Below are positions 23,746 to 34,496 of a stretch of DNA of 64,000 nt, one piece after another (the stretch's first letter is position 1; each line of letters begins with the position of its first letter). A program made the translations under genes and the position numbers. A model generated the notes under the pieces. The model had not been told where the DNA came from and made no database searches. It worked only from the letters and a program-made list of their open reading frames with translations. The stretch is from Prochilodus magdalenae (lineage: Eukaryota; Chordata; Actinopteri; Characiformes; Prochilodontidae): positions 645,001 to 709,000 of the forward strand of contig JAMWET010003602.1 in the NCBI GenBank assembly GCA_024036415.1, given 5' to 3'.

Positions 23746-23759
23746 GTTGCCATGGCAAC
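23746..23759. promoter_or_regulatory. Perfect palindromic RFX X-box
   Basis: GTTGCCATGGCAAC is a 14-bp perfect palindrome equal to the ideal high-affinity RFX-factor site (GTNRCC/RGYAAC half sites with no gap). A further half site GGTAAC follows at 23765-23770. It sits in a repeat-free stretch of intron 3 (about 23640-24450). Function as an enhancer is inference. Confidence 0.5.
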
Positions 23760-24239
23760 TCTATGGTAACACGAAGGGGCTTGGATGCTGTCGAAAAGCC
23801 GTGCATTCTCTTTCACAGAGCCCTCAAACAGTGACCTGCTGCTTCGCCATTAAGCTCAAGCGGCATGCTGTTTGGACAGTCGGAGTGTTTTCACCTGTAT
23901 TCCTGCATTGGGAGGCCTTAACATCAGAATGAAAACCTTGAGGTGCTCTAATCATGTGCTCGGATCACCTACCCCTCCACCCAACTTCATACCGTTAAGC
24001 ATAACAGTGCTGCTAACCACCACAGCAGCTCCAGAAAGTTCATTATTGGTTTAAGCATCTGTAAATCATTGATACCGGGGGCTGTCCAAACAAAGTGGCC
24101 CTTGGGACCCCTCTCTTTCTGCTCTCCTATCAGCATTTTCTCACTCTCTCTGTTCCTCCACAGAAAAAAAAGGACCTGTACTTAGATAACGGGACCCCTG
24201 AGCGGTAGCATAGTTTCATTGGCGTGTTGTAAGTCAGCA

Positions 24240-25095
24240 GTGTGTTATCAGGACTGAGGGTTTGTTTTCTAATTAAAACTGGAGCTCCTCGATGCCCCTG
24301 ATCTGCCTTCAGCCTTTTTATGGCTACTACTCAGTAATTACAGCTAGCAGAATGACATATTAACAGAGCCCTGCAAGTACAAGCCTAATAAATACTCGCT
24401 TTCTCTTTATTAGGGTAGCCCCTCAGAGACCGCAGCCTCATTTCCATATAACGTGCAGTACATAAGAAATCTACTAATGATACATACACAGCAAGACTGC
24501 ACATTATCTGCATCCATAAAATGCATCACCACAAAGTCACACACTGTTAAACCCAGTAGCCTGCCATAGGGGAGGGGCTTTGAACAGGGAAACCAGGCTA
24601 GACTATATATTTGCAGTCAGTGAGGCATCCTGAATAAGGAACTGCCAGAAGGCATAGGTGCAGTAATGGGCAGTATGCTATATGGTCTACACCACAGGTA
24701 TTCAAACTGGGGGTGTGGTTGTGGTTAAGGGTGCCTAATGGTGCAGAAAGGAATTGCTTGCATGTTGAGCACTGTGGCACTTTGGAGGAGCACATATAAG
24801 CCATCCTAGAAGAACTGTGTAGCCAACAACTACATTCAGTCTTCAGCTACCTATGAGAAGATGCTAGCTTGATATTCCCAGATGCATGGTCAGAGTCATC
24901 TAACCTATAATAGCATGTTCAGCAAATGATCTGCCTTTGAACATGGCAGCAAGGGAGAACCACTGCTCAGAGCAGGGGCAGCAGAGCAGGTGTTCTCGAG
25001 CCACATAACTGTACTTCACAGTAGGCATTCAAAGGGCGCTATCTAACCCCACAGCCCAGCACTGAATTCCATGTACAACCTTGCTGCACTTTTTT
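24240..25095. other. Intron 3 single-copy DNA, possible conserved block at 24250-24440
   Basis: 24250-24440 is rich in taattaaaac, agtaattacagc and atgacatattaacag words of the homeodomain type and lacks repeats. 24450-25095 shows nothing I recognise. Confidence 0.3.
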
Positions 25096-25099
25096 AGCT

Positions 25100-25475
25100 A
25101 GTGGTGAAAGACCACACCCTTCTTGTTATGTATCCATCGCCGAGGTATATTACAAAGTTTCGAATGTATAGTGGGTCGTGCTGTTGCTTCACAGCCTGGG
25201 CTCAGTTCCTGGAGGGGGGCATCCAGGGGTCTTTACTGTGTGGAGTTTGCACATGCTCCCTGTGTGTGTGGGTTTCCTCTGGGTGCTCTGGTTTCCTCCT
25301 ACAATCCAAAACCATTCAGGTAAACTGGATGTGCTAAATTGTTCCCTAGGTGTGAGCGAGCGTGGGTATGTCTTGTCGCCTGCCCTTCGATGGACCGGCA
25401 CCCTGTTCAGAAAGTTTCCGATAACCCCTCCCCCGCGACCCAAAGGGATAGGTGGCTTAGAACATGAATGAATTA
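25100..25475 (+). repeat. LINE 3'-end-type repeat
   Basis: Contains the well-known fish repeat words gtgtggagtttgcacatgct, gggtttcctctgggtgctct, ggtttcctcctacaatccaa and ccttcgatggaccggcaccc, ending gaatgaatt. Related pieces are at 45130-45740 (both orientations) and 54545-54810 (minus). Confidence 0.7.
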
Positions 25476-25799
25476 ACAAACAAATTAATGACTGAATAGA
25501 GATCAGTGCTTACATAAGATAGGAAATCACATAGGGAAAATCACCTTCACATCACTCCACAGTGGGTCAGGCCTGGAAATTGCAAGGAAGGAAGAGAACA
25601 ATGTGAGGATGACAGAGATAGTGAGATAGATATGCCAGTCGGAAGGCAAAACGGAAACATATGCAGCATCTCAGTAGAATGCATGTTGAGCCTCTGACAT
25701 CTGAGTTACATCCAACCCAGCTGCTTCTAAAAAGAGGAGCTTATTGTTTACTGTGTGCTCCTCACTGATGGAGAGCACTTGCTTCTGAGACATTAAGTG

Positions 25800-26040
25800 A
25801 TATGATGTAAGCAAGGATGGGTCTTATCGCTGTACCTGACTAACCTAGCATACACAATTGTGGACATTCAGAGAGCAGTGATGCCCTCCATGAGTCGTCC
25901 TGCCAGCACCATTGGCAGGACTACATGCACACAGACTGTTACGCTGGCTGCCCTTAACACTACGTCAACAGCTGCAAAGACTACATTTGATGGTGGACCT
26001 TTCACAGCACTGGCACAGTGGTGTTTGTGGTGTTGCCACT
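25800..26040 (+). mobile_element. Tc1-like relic of the 'GCACCCAG' family
   Basis: Contains gtaagcaaggatgggtctta, cattcagagagcagtgatgc and cccttaacactacgtcaaca, matching the inverse of 7860-8060 and 18340-18510. No open frame of length. Confidence 0.55.
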
Positions 26041-26330
26041 AGTGTGCCAGGCACAGTAAAGATGCTAGATACTGTCACTGCTACATTGAGAGTGGACCAC
26101 CACCCCTAACCACCCAAATAAGAGAGGCTCTTGGCTCAGAAACTCACCATTGGTGAGGAGGTAGAGGATGGCAAGCATGATCTGTGCATCAACTACCATC
26201 TCTAACTGTACACCAGCAAGGTGGAGCTATAGAGACAGGTTTCTAATAAAGTGGCCAGTGAGCCTAAAGGTAAATCTCCTTTAGTGTGTTTTGATAATAG
26301 AGATGATTCTCTCTCCGTGTGTGTGTACAG

Positions 26331-26480
26331 ATCCTGGCCAACATCATCATCTTTATCTGCGGGAACATGGCAGGTGCCTATCACAAGCACCTGATGGACC
26401 TCGCCCTCAGACAGACCTACCAGGACACTTGTAACTGTATCAAGTCACCAATAAAGCTGGAATTCGAGAAACATCAGCAG
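26331..26480 (+). CDS. adcy2: adcy2 coding exon 4: TM6 and start of the helical linker
   Basis: 50 codons, ILANIIIFICGNMAGAYH to LEFEKHQQ, phase 0 at both ends. The acceptor is gtgtgtgtacag and the donor gtatga. TM6 (ILANIIIFICGNMAGAY) is followed by the amphipathic, charged helix KHLMDLALRQTYQDTC..KLEFEKHQQ. This helix links membrane domain 1 to C1a and forms the coiled-coil that transmits signals in class III cyclases. It differs from mammalian ADCY2 by only a few conservative changes. Confidence 0.97.
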
Positions 26481-26813
26481 GTATGAACACATGGGATGCA
26501 GCAGAGCTTTTCTGCTCCAGTCTATAAGCAGGTAGACATGTGTATGTGAAACATGCATGTGTGTAGATCGGCCGCAAATCAATTAAAAAGCCAATTTTCT
26601 AATAACACTTTACTCTCATTCACTCACTCCCACACACGTGTACACACACGCACACACCACACACACACATCCACTTATACAGGATTTCTCCTTGGAAATC
26701 TGCCCCTAGTCGCATGGTTATGATTGTACTAGATGACTTACTCATCCTGTCCTGGAATAACTGCAAGTGCAACAAGAAGCATCCCTTCCAAGAATAAACA
26801 GTGGCTCAAGCAG
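26481..26813. other. Start of intron 4, (CA)-rich patch only
   Basis: A cacacac-rich stretch lies at about 26625-26670. Otherwise nothing recognised. Confidence 0.5.
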
Positions 26814-26820
26814 CTGTTAG

Positions 26821-27118
26821 TAGAGTTGCCACCCGTCCTGTAAAATACGGGATCCTTTATTTGGCAATTAAATGTTTTAAATTAATTTGTTCCGTATTTC
26901 CGTAAATGTCCATAAATGTGTTCCGTATTTCCATAAATGTCAGATATACACGTCTGTCACACACACATGAATGATCACAAACAACCCCCCACCCCCCCAC
27001 CCCTGGCCTCAGCTCAATTACAGGACGCGCTTTGGTCTGTATTACCGTAAATATCCGATAAACACTTGTGTCACACATGATTGAACACACACTAACTTCT
27101 GAAATGTGTCAACCCTAT
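26821..27118. mobile_element. 298-bp inverted-repeat element with 7-bp target duplication CTGTTAG
   Basis: Left end TAGAGTTGCCAC, right end GTGTCAACCCTAT: imperfect terminal inverted repeats (about 10 of 12). It is flanked by CTGTTAG at 26814-26820 and 27119-27125. The interior has repeated ccgtatttccgtaaatgtcc words and no transposase. A 7-8-bp duplication suggests hAT-like, not proven. The right flank also resembles the unit of the adjacent minisatellite. Confidence 0.6.
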
Positions 27119-27425
27119 CTGTTAGTGTTGGATAGTTCATGTTTGGGTTAGTATTAGCTAGCTTGTATTATTATCAGCGCTAGCTAGCTTGTGTTAATGT
27201 TTTTATTAGCTAAGTTGTGTTACTGGTGGTAGCTGGATTGTATTACTGTTAGCATTAGCTAGTTTATTGTTGTTTAGTGTTAGCTAGATGTTGTTACTGT
27301 TAGTGTTAGCTAGCTTGTGTTACTGCTAACATTAGATAGCTCATGTTTCAGTTAGTCCTAGCTAGGTTTTGTTACTGTTAGCGTTAGCTGGTTTGTGTTG
27401 CTGTTAGTGTTAGCTAACTTGGTTT
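27119..27425 (+). repeat. 26-bp minisatellite, about 11 units
   Basis: The unit begins agctagcttgtgttactg and ends ttagtgtt; it repeats every 26 nt from about 27129 to 27420 with 10-25 percent divergence. No unit length change except one 23-nt and one 25-nt copy. Confidence 0.9.
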
Positions 27426-27429
27426 TTAG

Positions 27430-28010
27430 AAACTTAGTTGATATAACTTGAGACTCTTAACATCAGTTGAATTATGCAGAAGTTATGAAAAAAGGGAATC
27501 ACTAGGAATGCTTTTTTTCCAGAATTTGGGAATATTTTTGGTACAGTCCATTTTCCTGGCATTTTAAAAATACTTGGATACCTCTTTTAACTTGCACTAA
27601 ATTCAGTAGAACTTTTAATTACTAATATAATTGTTAATGGCTAGCTCTACAGGTAGAGTGTAGTTATAGGGGAGTGAATGAGGGCTGGAGAGTAACGAGG
27701 GGGTTGGGGGGTTGTAAGTATGAGTCATCTATGAAACTGAACACAAAGGATCATTATGTCACTACAACCGGCTCGGAATATACCACGGCTGAGTGAAGCC
27801 GAGAGTTGTTTTGGCCAGAAATAGCTCAATAACCCCCACCCTGTCCTTCCTTTCGGAGCAGGGTGGGGTGGAAGTTTGTGTAAGACTTCCTTCTGGCTGC
27901 TTTCGCTGTATTTGTTGATTTTTATTCTGTGTGAAATTATTAGAAAGAGCCCGCCGGAGGTGATAGTGAAGAACGTGAGGACTGAGCAGGTACAGAAAGG
28001 CTGAGCAGCT
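27430..28010. other. Intron 4 DNA without recognised features
   Basis: G-rich patch gagggggttggggggttg near 27700. No gene or transposon ends recognised. Confidence 0.45.
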
Positions 28011-28019
28011 CTGTGGAAA

Positions 28020-28570
28020 AAAAGACATGGAAACCTCCAGAAGTAAATCTGACCCTACATTTTTGGGGGATTTGGTGTGTCCACTTTTTAGCTTTATTGC
28101 AGCTTCCATTCTTTTCTAGAGACTCAGTTTCAGGTTTTTTAGAGGTTGGTTGTGCATTTTACACTCGTCATGATCCAAACAATCCAATCACATTCAGTGA
28201 GGTTAAGGTCTGGGGTGGTCAGTCCATCATTCTGAGAACACCAGCAGCTCCTTTGTTTGATATGTCCGTCTCCTTTTCTCAGTGAGGAGCTTCTTGAATA
28301 CACACCCTTTCAGAAAATTACATAGCATTGTGGTGTCTTCTCTCAGTGGAAGGATTCACAGAAGCACTTGTGGATGTTTTCAGATCCAATATTTTCAGTG
28401 TTGGTGGGTCTACCATGTCTTCCAGGTGGTTGTTAGGAGTCTCATTTTCTCTGTAGCTTTTCTGAACTCCAGCCTCCATTCTTTCTCCTTCTGCAAGTTG
28501 ATGATCTAACGTCCTCAGAAACAATGATACTACAATGGTACTTAATTGCCGCTTTTTTAGACATTCCATG
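28020..28570 (-). pseudogene. Probable DNA-transposon relic, minus strand
   Basis: Minus-strand peptides include SYRENETPNNHLEDMVDPPT and VLRMMDWPPQTLTSLNVIGL. The latter resembles the DWP.QSPDLN.IE motif near the end of Tc1/mariner transposases. Stops and frame changes are present. The family is not identified, and another origin is possible. Confidence 0.45.
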
Positions 28571-28574
28571 TCAT

Positions 28575-29218
28575 AATAATCACAATTTTTCTCAAAATCT
28601 CGATGAGGTTATTAAAATAATGAGTCATTTTTAAATGGATATGAATCATCCTGCACAGTAAACAGCTCTACTTGCGTTTTTCCCCAGATGTCCCCTGTCC
28701 TGTTGCTTTTAGCTTTAGCTTTAGCTAAAGTGCAGTTATGGCCTACAAATCTCCCACTCTCACCCCCCTCTCACCCCTCTCTGTCACTGTTAACGCACAC
28801 AGATACTCTTTTGCTATTCTGCTCCATGCTTTTATGTTCTACTGTAATTATCGCTGAGATGGATGGCAGCTTTGCCTCAGTATATCACTAGTCACCCTGG
28901 TGTGCCGCGTGTGGCAGAATGTGTTGGTATTTTTACAGAACGGCGTCAGCAGAGCCAGACGACCCTCTGCTTTTACTGCCACTCCACTGGAGCTGCTCTG
29001 TAGATGGACTGTTCTCTCGGTACATTAGCTCAGGCCATATCAACTGACTAATTGCTTCAGTAGCTAAGCGCTTCATTTCCCACTCAGGCTCCACTTGAGG
29101 ATGTGGGCCGACATGTAGCCTTATTTATTAATATACTAGCTTACTAATCTGAACTATCTGTGGAATTACTTAACACCTAACTTAACAACGGTAATAATAT
29201 ATATTTATATATTTGTAT
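28575..29218. other. Intron 4 DNA without recognised features
   Basis: A short agctttagctttagcttta reiteration near 28710. Otherwise nothing. Confidence 0.4.
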
Positions 29219-30020
29219 CTACACTCATTGACCATTTTATGGGGTCCACCTACCATGTAGGAGTATTATGTACAGGGGTTGGACAATGAAACTGAAACAT
29301 CTGGTTTTAGACCACAATCATTTATTAGTATGGTGTAGGGCCTCCTTTTGCGGCCAATACAGCATCAGTTCGTCTTGGGAATGACATATACTGCGTCCTG
29401 CACAGTGGTCAGAGGGATTTTAAGCCATTCTTCTTGCAGGATAGTGGCCAGGTCACTACGTGATGCTGGTGGAGGTTCGTCCTTCTTGGTGGTATGCTGA
29501 CAGTACCCTGGATACCGTGGCTCTTGATACATCACAAAGACTTGCTGTCTTGGTCACAGATGCGCCAGCAAGACGTGCACCAACAATTTGTCCTCTTTTG
29601 AACTCTGGTATGTCACCCATAATGTTGTGTGCATTGCAGTATTTTGAGCAGAACTGTGCTCTTACCTGTTAATTGAACCTTCACACTCTGCTCTTACTGG
29701 TGCAATGTGCAAATAATGAAGATTGGCCACCAGGCTGGTCCAATTTAGCCATGAGACCTCCCACACTAAAATGACAGGTGTTTCAGTTTTATTGTCCAAC
29801 CCCTGTAGTTCAGTGCAGCTACAGACTGTAGTCCATCTGTTTCTCTGTATACTTTATTACCCTGTTCTTCAATGGTCAAGACCACCACAGAGCAGTGACA
29901 CTGACGTGGTGGTGGTGGTGTGTTAGTGTATGTTGTGGTGGTGTCAGTGTGGAGCGGATCAGACACAGCAGTACTGCTGGACACACGAGTGTCACTGCTG
30001 GACTGAGAACCATCATGCTC
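29219..30020 (+). repeat. TACACTCA-end foldback family copy, split by a Tc1 insertion
   Basis: Left part ctacactcattgaccatttt...gagtattatg; right part from 29808 gttcagtgcagctacagact, then ttaccctgttcttcaatggt and gtgacactgacgtggtggtg. Compare the uninterrupted copy at 44651-45010, where gagtaccgtg is followed by TA and gttctatgc. The 29271-29807 Tc1 element sits exactly at that TA. Confidence 0.8.
29271..29807 (-). mobile_element. Internally deleted Tc1-like element (537 bp), minus orientation
   Basis: Ends tacaggggttggacaatgaa and attgtccaacccctgta; same family as 14655-15191. It keeps the same N-terminal helix-turn-helix region (minus-strand GDIPEFKRGQIVGARLAG and ASVTKTASLCDVSRA), but then keeps a C-terminal piece (LQEEWLKIPLT region) instead of the second helix domain. 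It is therefore an independent internal deletion. TA target duplicated. Non-autonomous. Confidence 0.95.
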
Positions 30021-30024
30021 TTCC

Positions 30025-31018
30025 AACCAGACATTTCAAGCCGTGTAATCTGACGCATTGTCTTGCTGGAAGATCCCATCCACCCAGAGAAGATGTTGGT
30101 AGGAAGATTAATACCCAAATCAGTTGATAATGTCTTCCACATGGATGTCATGAAGCATGACTTCCTTCATAGCTGATGACCAGGTTTACTGGTTGGTTTT
30201 ACATAGTAAACTAAATGGCTTTATTTGTGTTGTAGAGATGGTGACCCCTGGTTCCCATCATACCACTGTAATGACTACAGAGTATCTACAATCAAACATT
30301 TCTCCACCTCTCAAAGGACATCTCTCTTTTGAGCTGTCTTTCCGATGGGAATTTTCCGGTATTCCCATGAGACCAGTGGAAGTCTATAGGTATGGGTTTA
30401 ATATGATGTCCTACAGAAGCAGATGTATAAGTTGGGGAGACTGAACGTGAAGCCGTTTGGGAGAGGAAATGGCCTGTTTTTGATAATAACACGTTAATTT
30501 GAAAGCGTTTCTGTGTGCTGTGTGAGGAAAATGCACAGAGTCAGACGATAATTAACCTTCCTTTTGTGCCCCTCCGCACTGAACACCTGAACACACCTCA
30601 TCTGCATTTTCCCTGCAGTTAAGGGCTGCAACCAGCCTGCACCTTTATTCATCACATTCAGCTCCCCAGTGCACATTTCCCTTGTGCGATTTCTGTAGTT
30701 GATTTGTTCAACAACAAAGGTTGTTTTAAAGCCATACAAACCATCATGGTTATGTCAGCTTCCCTGTAAACAAACCCAAAGGGGAATTCCACCGTTTTTT
30801 CTAAATTTCTACGTAATTTAGTCTGTGAGTTGTAAACTGTCATTCAGGGGCGTGGTTTGATTTACATTTACAGTGGTGCTCACCAGAGGTCACCATGTCT
30901 GCAACACAAATACAGCCATTTTATTTACTATCCTAAATATACTAAATCTGAAGTAGTAAGTTAATTAGTTCTTTGGCGATTATGTAGTCTTTTCCTCATG
31001 GTCAGGCTTTTAAAACTA
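30025..31018. other. End of intron 4, first segment: no recognised gene
   Basis: 30060-30170 contains a ggaagatcccatccacccag stretch that may be further transposon debris. 30490-30840 is open on the minus strand but without similarity that I know. Confidence 0.4.
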
Positions 31019-31021
31019 AGC

Positions 31022-31551
31022 TCACCAGACAAAAAATTTGTCATCTATGACTGAAACATGCCTAACAGCATGTAATGCCTACACGAGCACCAATAACGGC
31101 TGTGATTGGATTAGGTCTGGACTGGACAAGTTTCTGGATGTAGGCCACATCAATGCTCAGACAAAGAATTGTGCAGTTGGGTCAGATTTGGTGTATGCCT
31201 TGGCACAATTCTGAGGAGAGTTTCCTGTAGACTGGGATTTTAGCCACAGCTGGTAGACCTGTATGCTTCCATACACCTGCAGATTCAGCTACTTCCTTCA
31301 CACTATGGTCTTTGGCACGTACAAATACAGTCACTCTGTTTAGCCCATCATTAACATCTGCTTTGGAGCCATTTTCCCCACCTGGAATGAGACATTCACT
31401 GCACTGTAGCACCTCTTCTCAATCTATGGATCCCATCACTCACACCCCACAGGTATTTATAGTCCCATCATCCTTGAGCAGCGCCATCTGCAGGAGTCTG
31501 AAGTTATTACCACCTTAAAGACACAAGGTGACTTATTTTTTTTGTCTGGTG
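31022..31551 (-). mobile_element. CACCAGAC-family DNA transposon, copy B with both ends
   Basis: Starts caccagacaaaaaatttgtca and ends tgacttattttttttgtctggtg, a clear inverted terminal repeat. The minus strand keeps an open stretch GSKADVNDGLNRVTVFVRAK, then DHSVKEVAESAGVWKHT and VYRKLSSELCQGIHQI, a helix-turn-helix-like segment. No DDE core. Target duplication not obvious. The best-preserved of four copies. Confidence 0.75.
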
Positions 31552-31676
31552 AACTTATATTTGATGTTATTATATATTAATATATAAAATCTATTATAAA
31601 ACAATGCCTCAGACATTCAACAGCATTCCAGTTATGCTTCAGATATCTGGTTCCCACTACAGAAGTTTCTCTAGAG

Positions 31677-31832
31677 CAGTATTTCTCAAGCTTTGTCCTG
31701 GAGGCCCACTTTGTAGTGTTTTCCCTGTTTCCAACCCACCTGATCCAATTCATCAGCTCATTAACCCATTATCGAGTTGCACTCAGTGTGGTAAAACAGG
31801 AAAAGCATTAGGACCGGGGTGGAGAAACACTG
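31677..31832. mobile_element. 156-bp hAT-like miniature element
   Basis: Left end CAGTATTTCTCAAGC and right end GGAGAAACACTG are inverted repeats of the CAGTGTTTCTC type. The 8-bp flanks ctctagag and ctctacaa agree at 6 of 8 positions, as expected for an aged hAT target duplication. Confidence 0.75.
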
Positions 31833-32030
31833 CTCTACAATATAGCTCTTCACATTAAGCCATTCTCACTGACCTTGTCCACCTCTTACCAATCGAAGAA
31901 GGAATACATTTGGAAAGGTCAGTGGACTTAATAAGCTTTTAAATGACCCAGTGTTTCAAAACAGCTTTCTTACTCATGCAGCCTGTAAGTCTGTGTTTGT
32001 GGTCATAATGACCCTCTATTTTCCCAAAAG

Positions 32031-32179
32031 GAGCGGCTTCTGCTGTCTCTGCTGCCTGCCCACATTGCCCGTGTCATGAAGGCGGAGATCATCCAGCGAC
32101 TGCAGGGTCCAAACTGTGGCCAGGCCGAGAACACCAACAACTTCCACAACCTTTACGTCCAGAGACACACCAATGTCAG
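32031..32179 (+). CDS. adcy2: adcy2 coding exon 5: linker end and start of the C1a catalytic domain
   Basis: 149 nt in phase 0, ending with two bases (AG) of a split Ser codon completed by exon 6. It reads ERLLLSLLPAHIARVMKAEI, then NTNNFHNLYVQRHTNV. ERLLLSLLPAHIA is the conserved entry to C1a in all membrane adenylate cyclases. The segment NCGQAENTNNFHNLYV is the type 2/4/7-like linker. Acceptor ttttcccaaaag, donor gtagga. Confidence 0.97.
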
Positions 32180-32234
32180 GTAGGACCATATCATACTTCA
32201 GGTTAACCAAAAGCTCGTCAAAAAGTAGTTGCAC

Positions 32235-32765
32235 GAATAGCTGCACCCAGAAGGGATCAACCAACCGGAGTGAAACTTAGTGGGTAAGTTTGACATTGTG
32301 AGACATTCAGTGAGCAGTGAGGTCCTCAGTGAGTCATCCTGTTAGTGCCAGTGCACACAGACAATTATGAGACTGCCCTTAACACCATGCCCACCTGGCC
32401 AAATACTGCAATGGCATCATGCAGGACATGAAGTGGAGTGACTCAGAATGACATCAGGTCATCTTTAGTGATGGGTCCCACTTTTGTCTTGGTGGAGACG
32501 ACCAACAAATCTGTGTTTGATGCACCGTGATCAGCACCAAGATGAACAGTTGGTTGTCATGCGTCACAATGTCAGAAGGCCTGGTGTCACTCCACATCCA
32601 CCCCTACCACACAATCTGCGGAGAGATACTACTTCTGTATGTGTAGTTTAATAAACATGGCCCATATCAGTCTAAGGTTACTCCTGGTAACCTTTATCCT
32701 CCTTCCCAATAGCACTGCTATCCCACACTTCCTTCTGGGTGCAGCTATTCTTTTGATGGTGAGTG
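32235..32765 (+). mobile_element. Degenerate Tc1-like element of the 'GCACCCAG' family, both ends present
   Basis: Left end gaatagctgcacccagaagg; right end ccttctgggtgcagctattc, an exact inverse over about 20 nt. The interior keeps tttagtgatgggtcccactt and tgtcttggtggagacgacca, equivalent to the Tc1 FSD..HFCLGGDD strand. The frame is broken. It begins about 55 nt after the exon 5 donor. Confidence 0.8.
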
Positions 32766-33239
32766 TAAAAACAGTAAACAGGAAAGGTCTAGCCCTTTAT
32801 AAGCATGGGTTAGTCAAGGCTGGCCATGAAAAGGTCAGTGAGTAATCCAACAGTTTAAGTATCCAGTTTCTCAGTAAGCAATTTTAGATATTTCATCTTC
32901 TATCATGTATAATATTGTTCAAGTTTTGCACTTGAAGCCAGTGCCCTTTTATTGAACACCAATAAGGATTGCCTGCAGGTCAACTCTAGCCACACAACTA
33001 GGCAGCTTAACACCATGGTAGACGGTAAACCCCTAACTAGCCAGCACAAAATATCCCAAATAATATGCACACACTTTAATTAACCACAACAATTTAACCC
33101 AAGCCAATAAAAGTCTCACTGACCCTAGTGTGGTGCTTCCCAAGATTGTTCTATTCTAACAGTGGATGGGGCCCCAATAATGCAGTGGTTCCCAAAGTGG
33201 AGAGCGATTTCCGAGTTCCAGGAATCGCCACAGGACTAT

Positions 33240-34205
33240 CATCCAACAAAATTTCCCAGTGATACACAAATTAAAATTGCGAACACTCCTGTGAAGTTAT
33301 AGGTTCAAGGCTTCGAAAACCACAGCAATGCTGGTGGACCTCAGTTCCCCTCAGACAGCACTGCACTTAAAAAAGTAGCCAAGCTTCTGTAAGCCAGATC
33401 AATAATATCATAAACTCAACAAAGTAGTCAGACACAACAGCATGAACTCATATAGCAAAGCAAACATCCAGAAATCCCACCAATTCCCTGGTCATCACCA
33501 TGAAATGTTATAATGCACAGTGGAAAAGACTGTGTGGTCAAACTTTTGCAGATTTCAGGGAATAATGCGTTCAGTCATGTTCCTTCCTGGCGCCAAAGCC
33601 GGAAAGATGATTCTGATTGTTACTAGTGTAAGGTAGGGACTGTCATGTGGGTCCTGTCGGGATGTGGGATGGTGGGCTGGTAAACTTTTTTTCCAAAGGG
33701 GCATCCCTGCTTTTTTCATAAAGGTCCCCCCCCCCCCCCCCCAACCCAGGATGCCACACAATATCATCAACAAATTCCCAGTTATACAAATTAAATTGCA
33801 CACTCTGTGAGTAAAGGTCAAGGCGGAAAACCACAGCATGCTGGTGACCTTCAGTCCCTCAGACAGCACTGCATTAAAAATCGCCAAGCTTCTGTAAGCC
33901 AGATCAATAATATCATAAACTCAACAAGTTAGTCGACACACAGCATGAACTCATAGAGCAGCAACATCCAGAAATCCCACCAACTTCCCTGGTCTCATAT
34001 GAAATGTACTAATGCACAGTGAAGACTGTCTTGTGGTCAACTTTTCAGATTTCGGGAATAATGGGTGTCATGTTCTTCCGGGCCAAAGCCGGAAAGGACG
34101 ATCCTGATTGTTACTAGTGTAAGGTAGGGTCTGTCATGGGTCTGTCAGGATGTGGGTCTGTGGGTCTGGTAACTTTTTTTAGGGGCATCCATGCTTTTTT
34201 CAACA
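33240..34205 (+). repeat. Tandem duplication of about 480 bp with poly-C junction
   Basis: Unit 1 (about 33242-33725) and unit 2 (about 33765-34205) share the whole order of motifs: aagcttctgtaagccagatc, catccagaaatcccacca, ccaaagccggaaag, gattgttactagtgtaaggt. Differences are dominated by one-base insertions and deletions. C17 at 33726-33742 lies between the units. Either a real recent duplication or an assembly artefact. Confidence 0.85.
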
Positions 34206-34496
34206 TAACATCAGCAAGCTACATTCTGCATGTGTTACAGCAGCATGACTGCATAATCAAAGCGTGCAGATGCTAGACTGGCCTGTATGGAGTCCAGAGC
34301 TGTCTCCCATTGGCACATTTTGAAGTGCAAAATAAGACAGTGAAGATCCCATGTAGCCTCACAGCTGTACGATACTTATTTAATGGTGGTGTGGCAAATA
34401 AAATCCAGTTTCAAGACCGGATTGGTTTGTGTCTTCAGTAATCAAACAAGTGCTATTAAGGAAAGGTGATGCAGCTCATGATGTAACAAAAAACAA

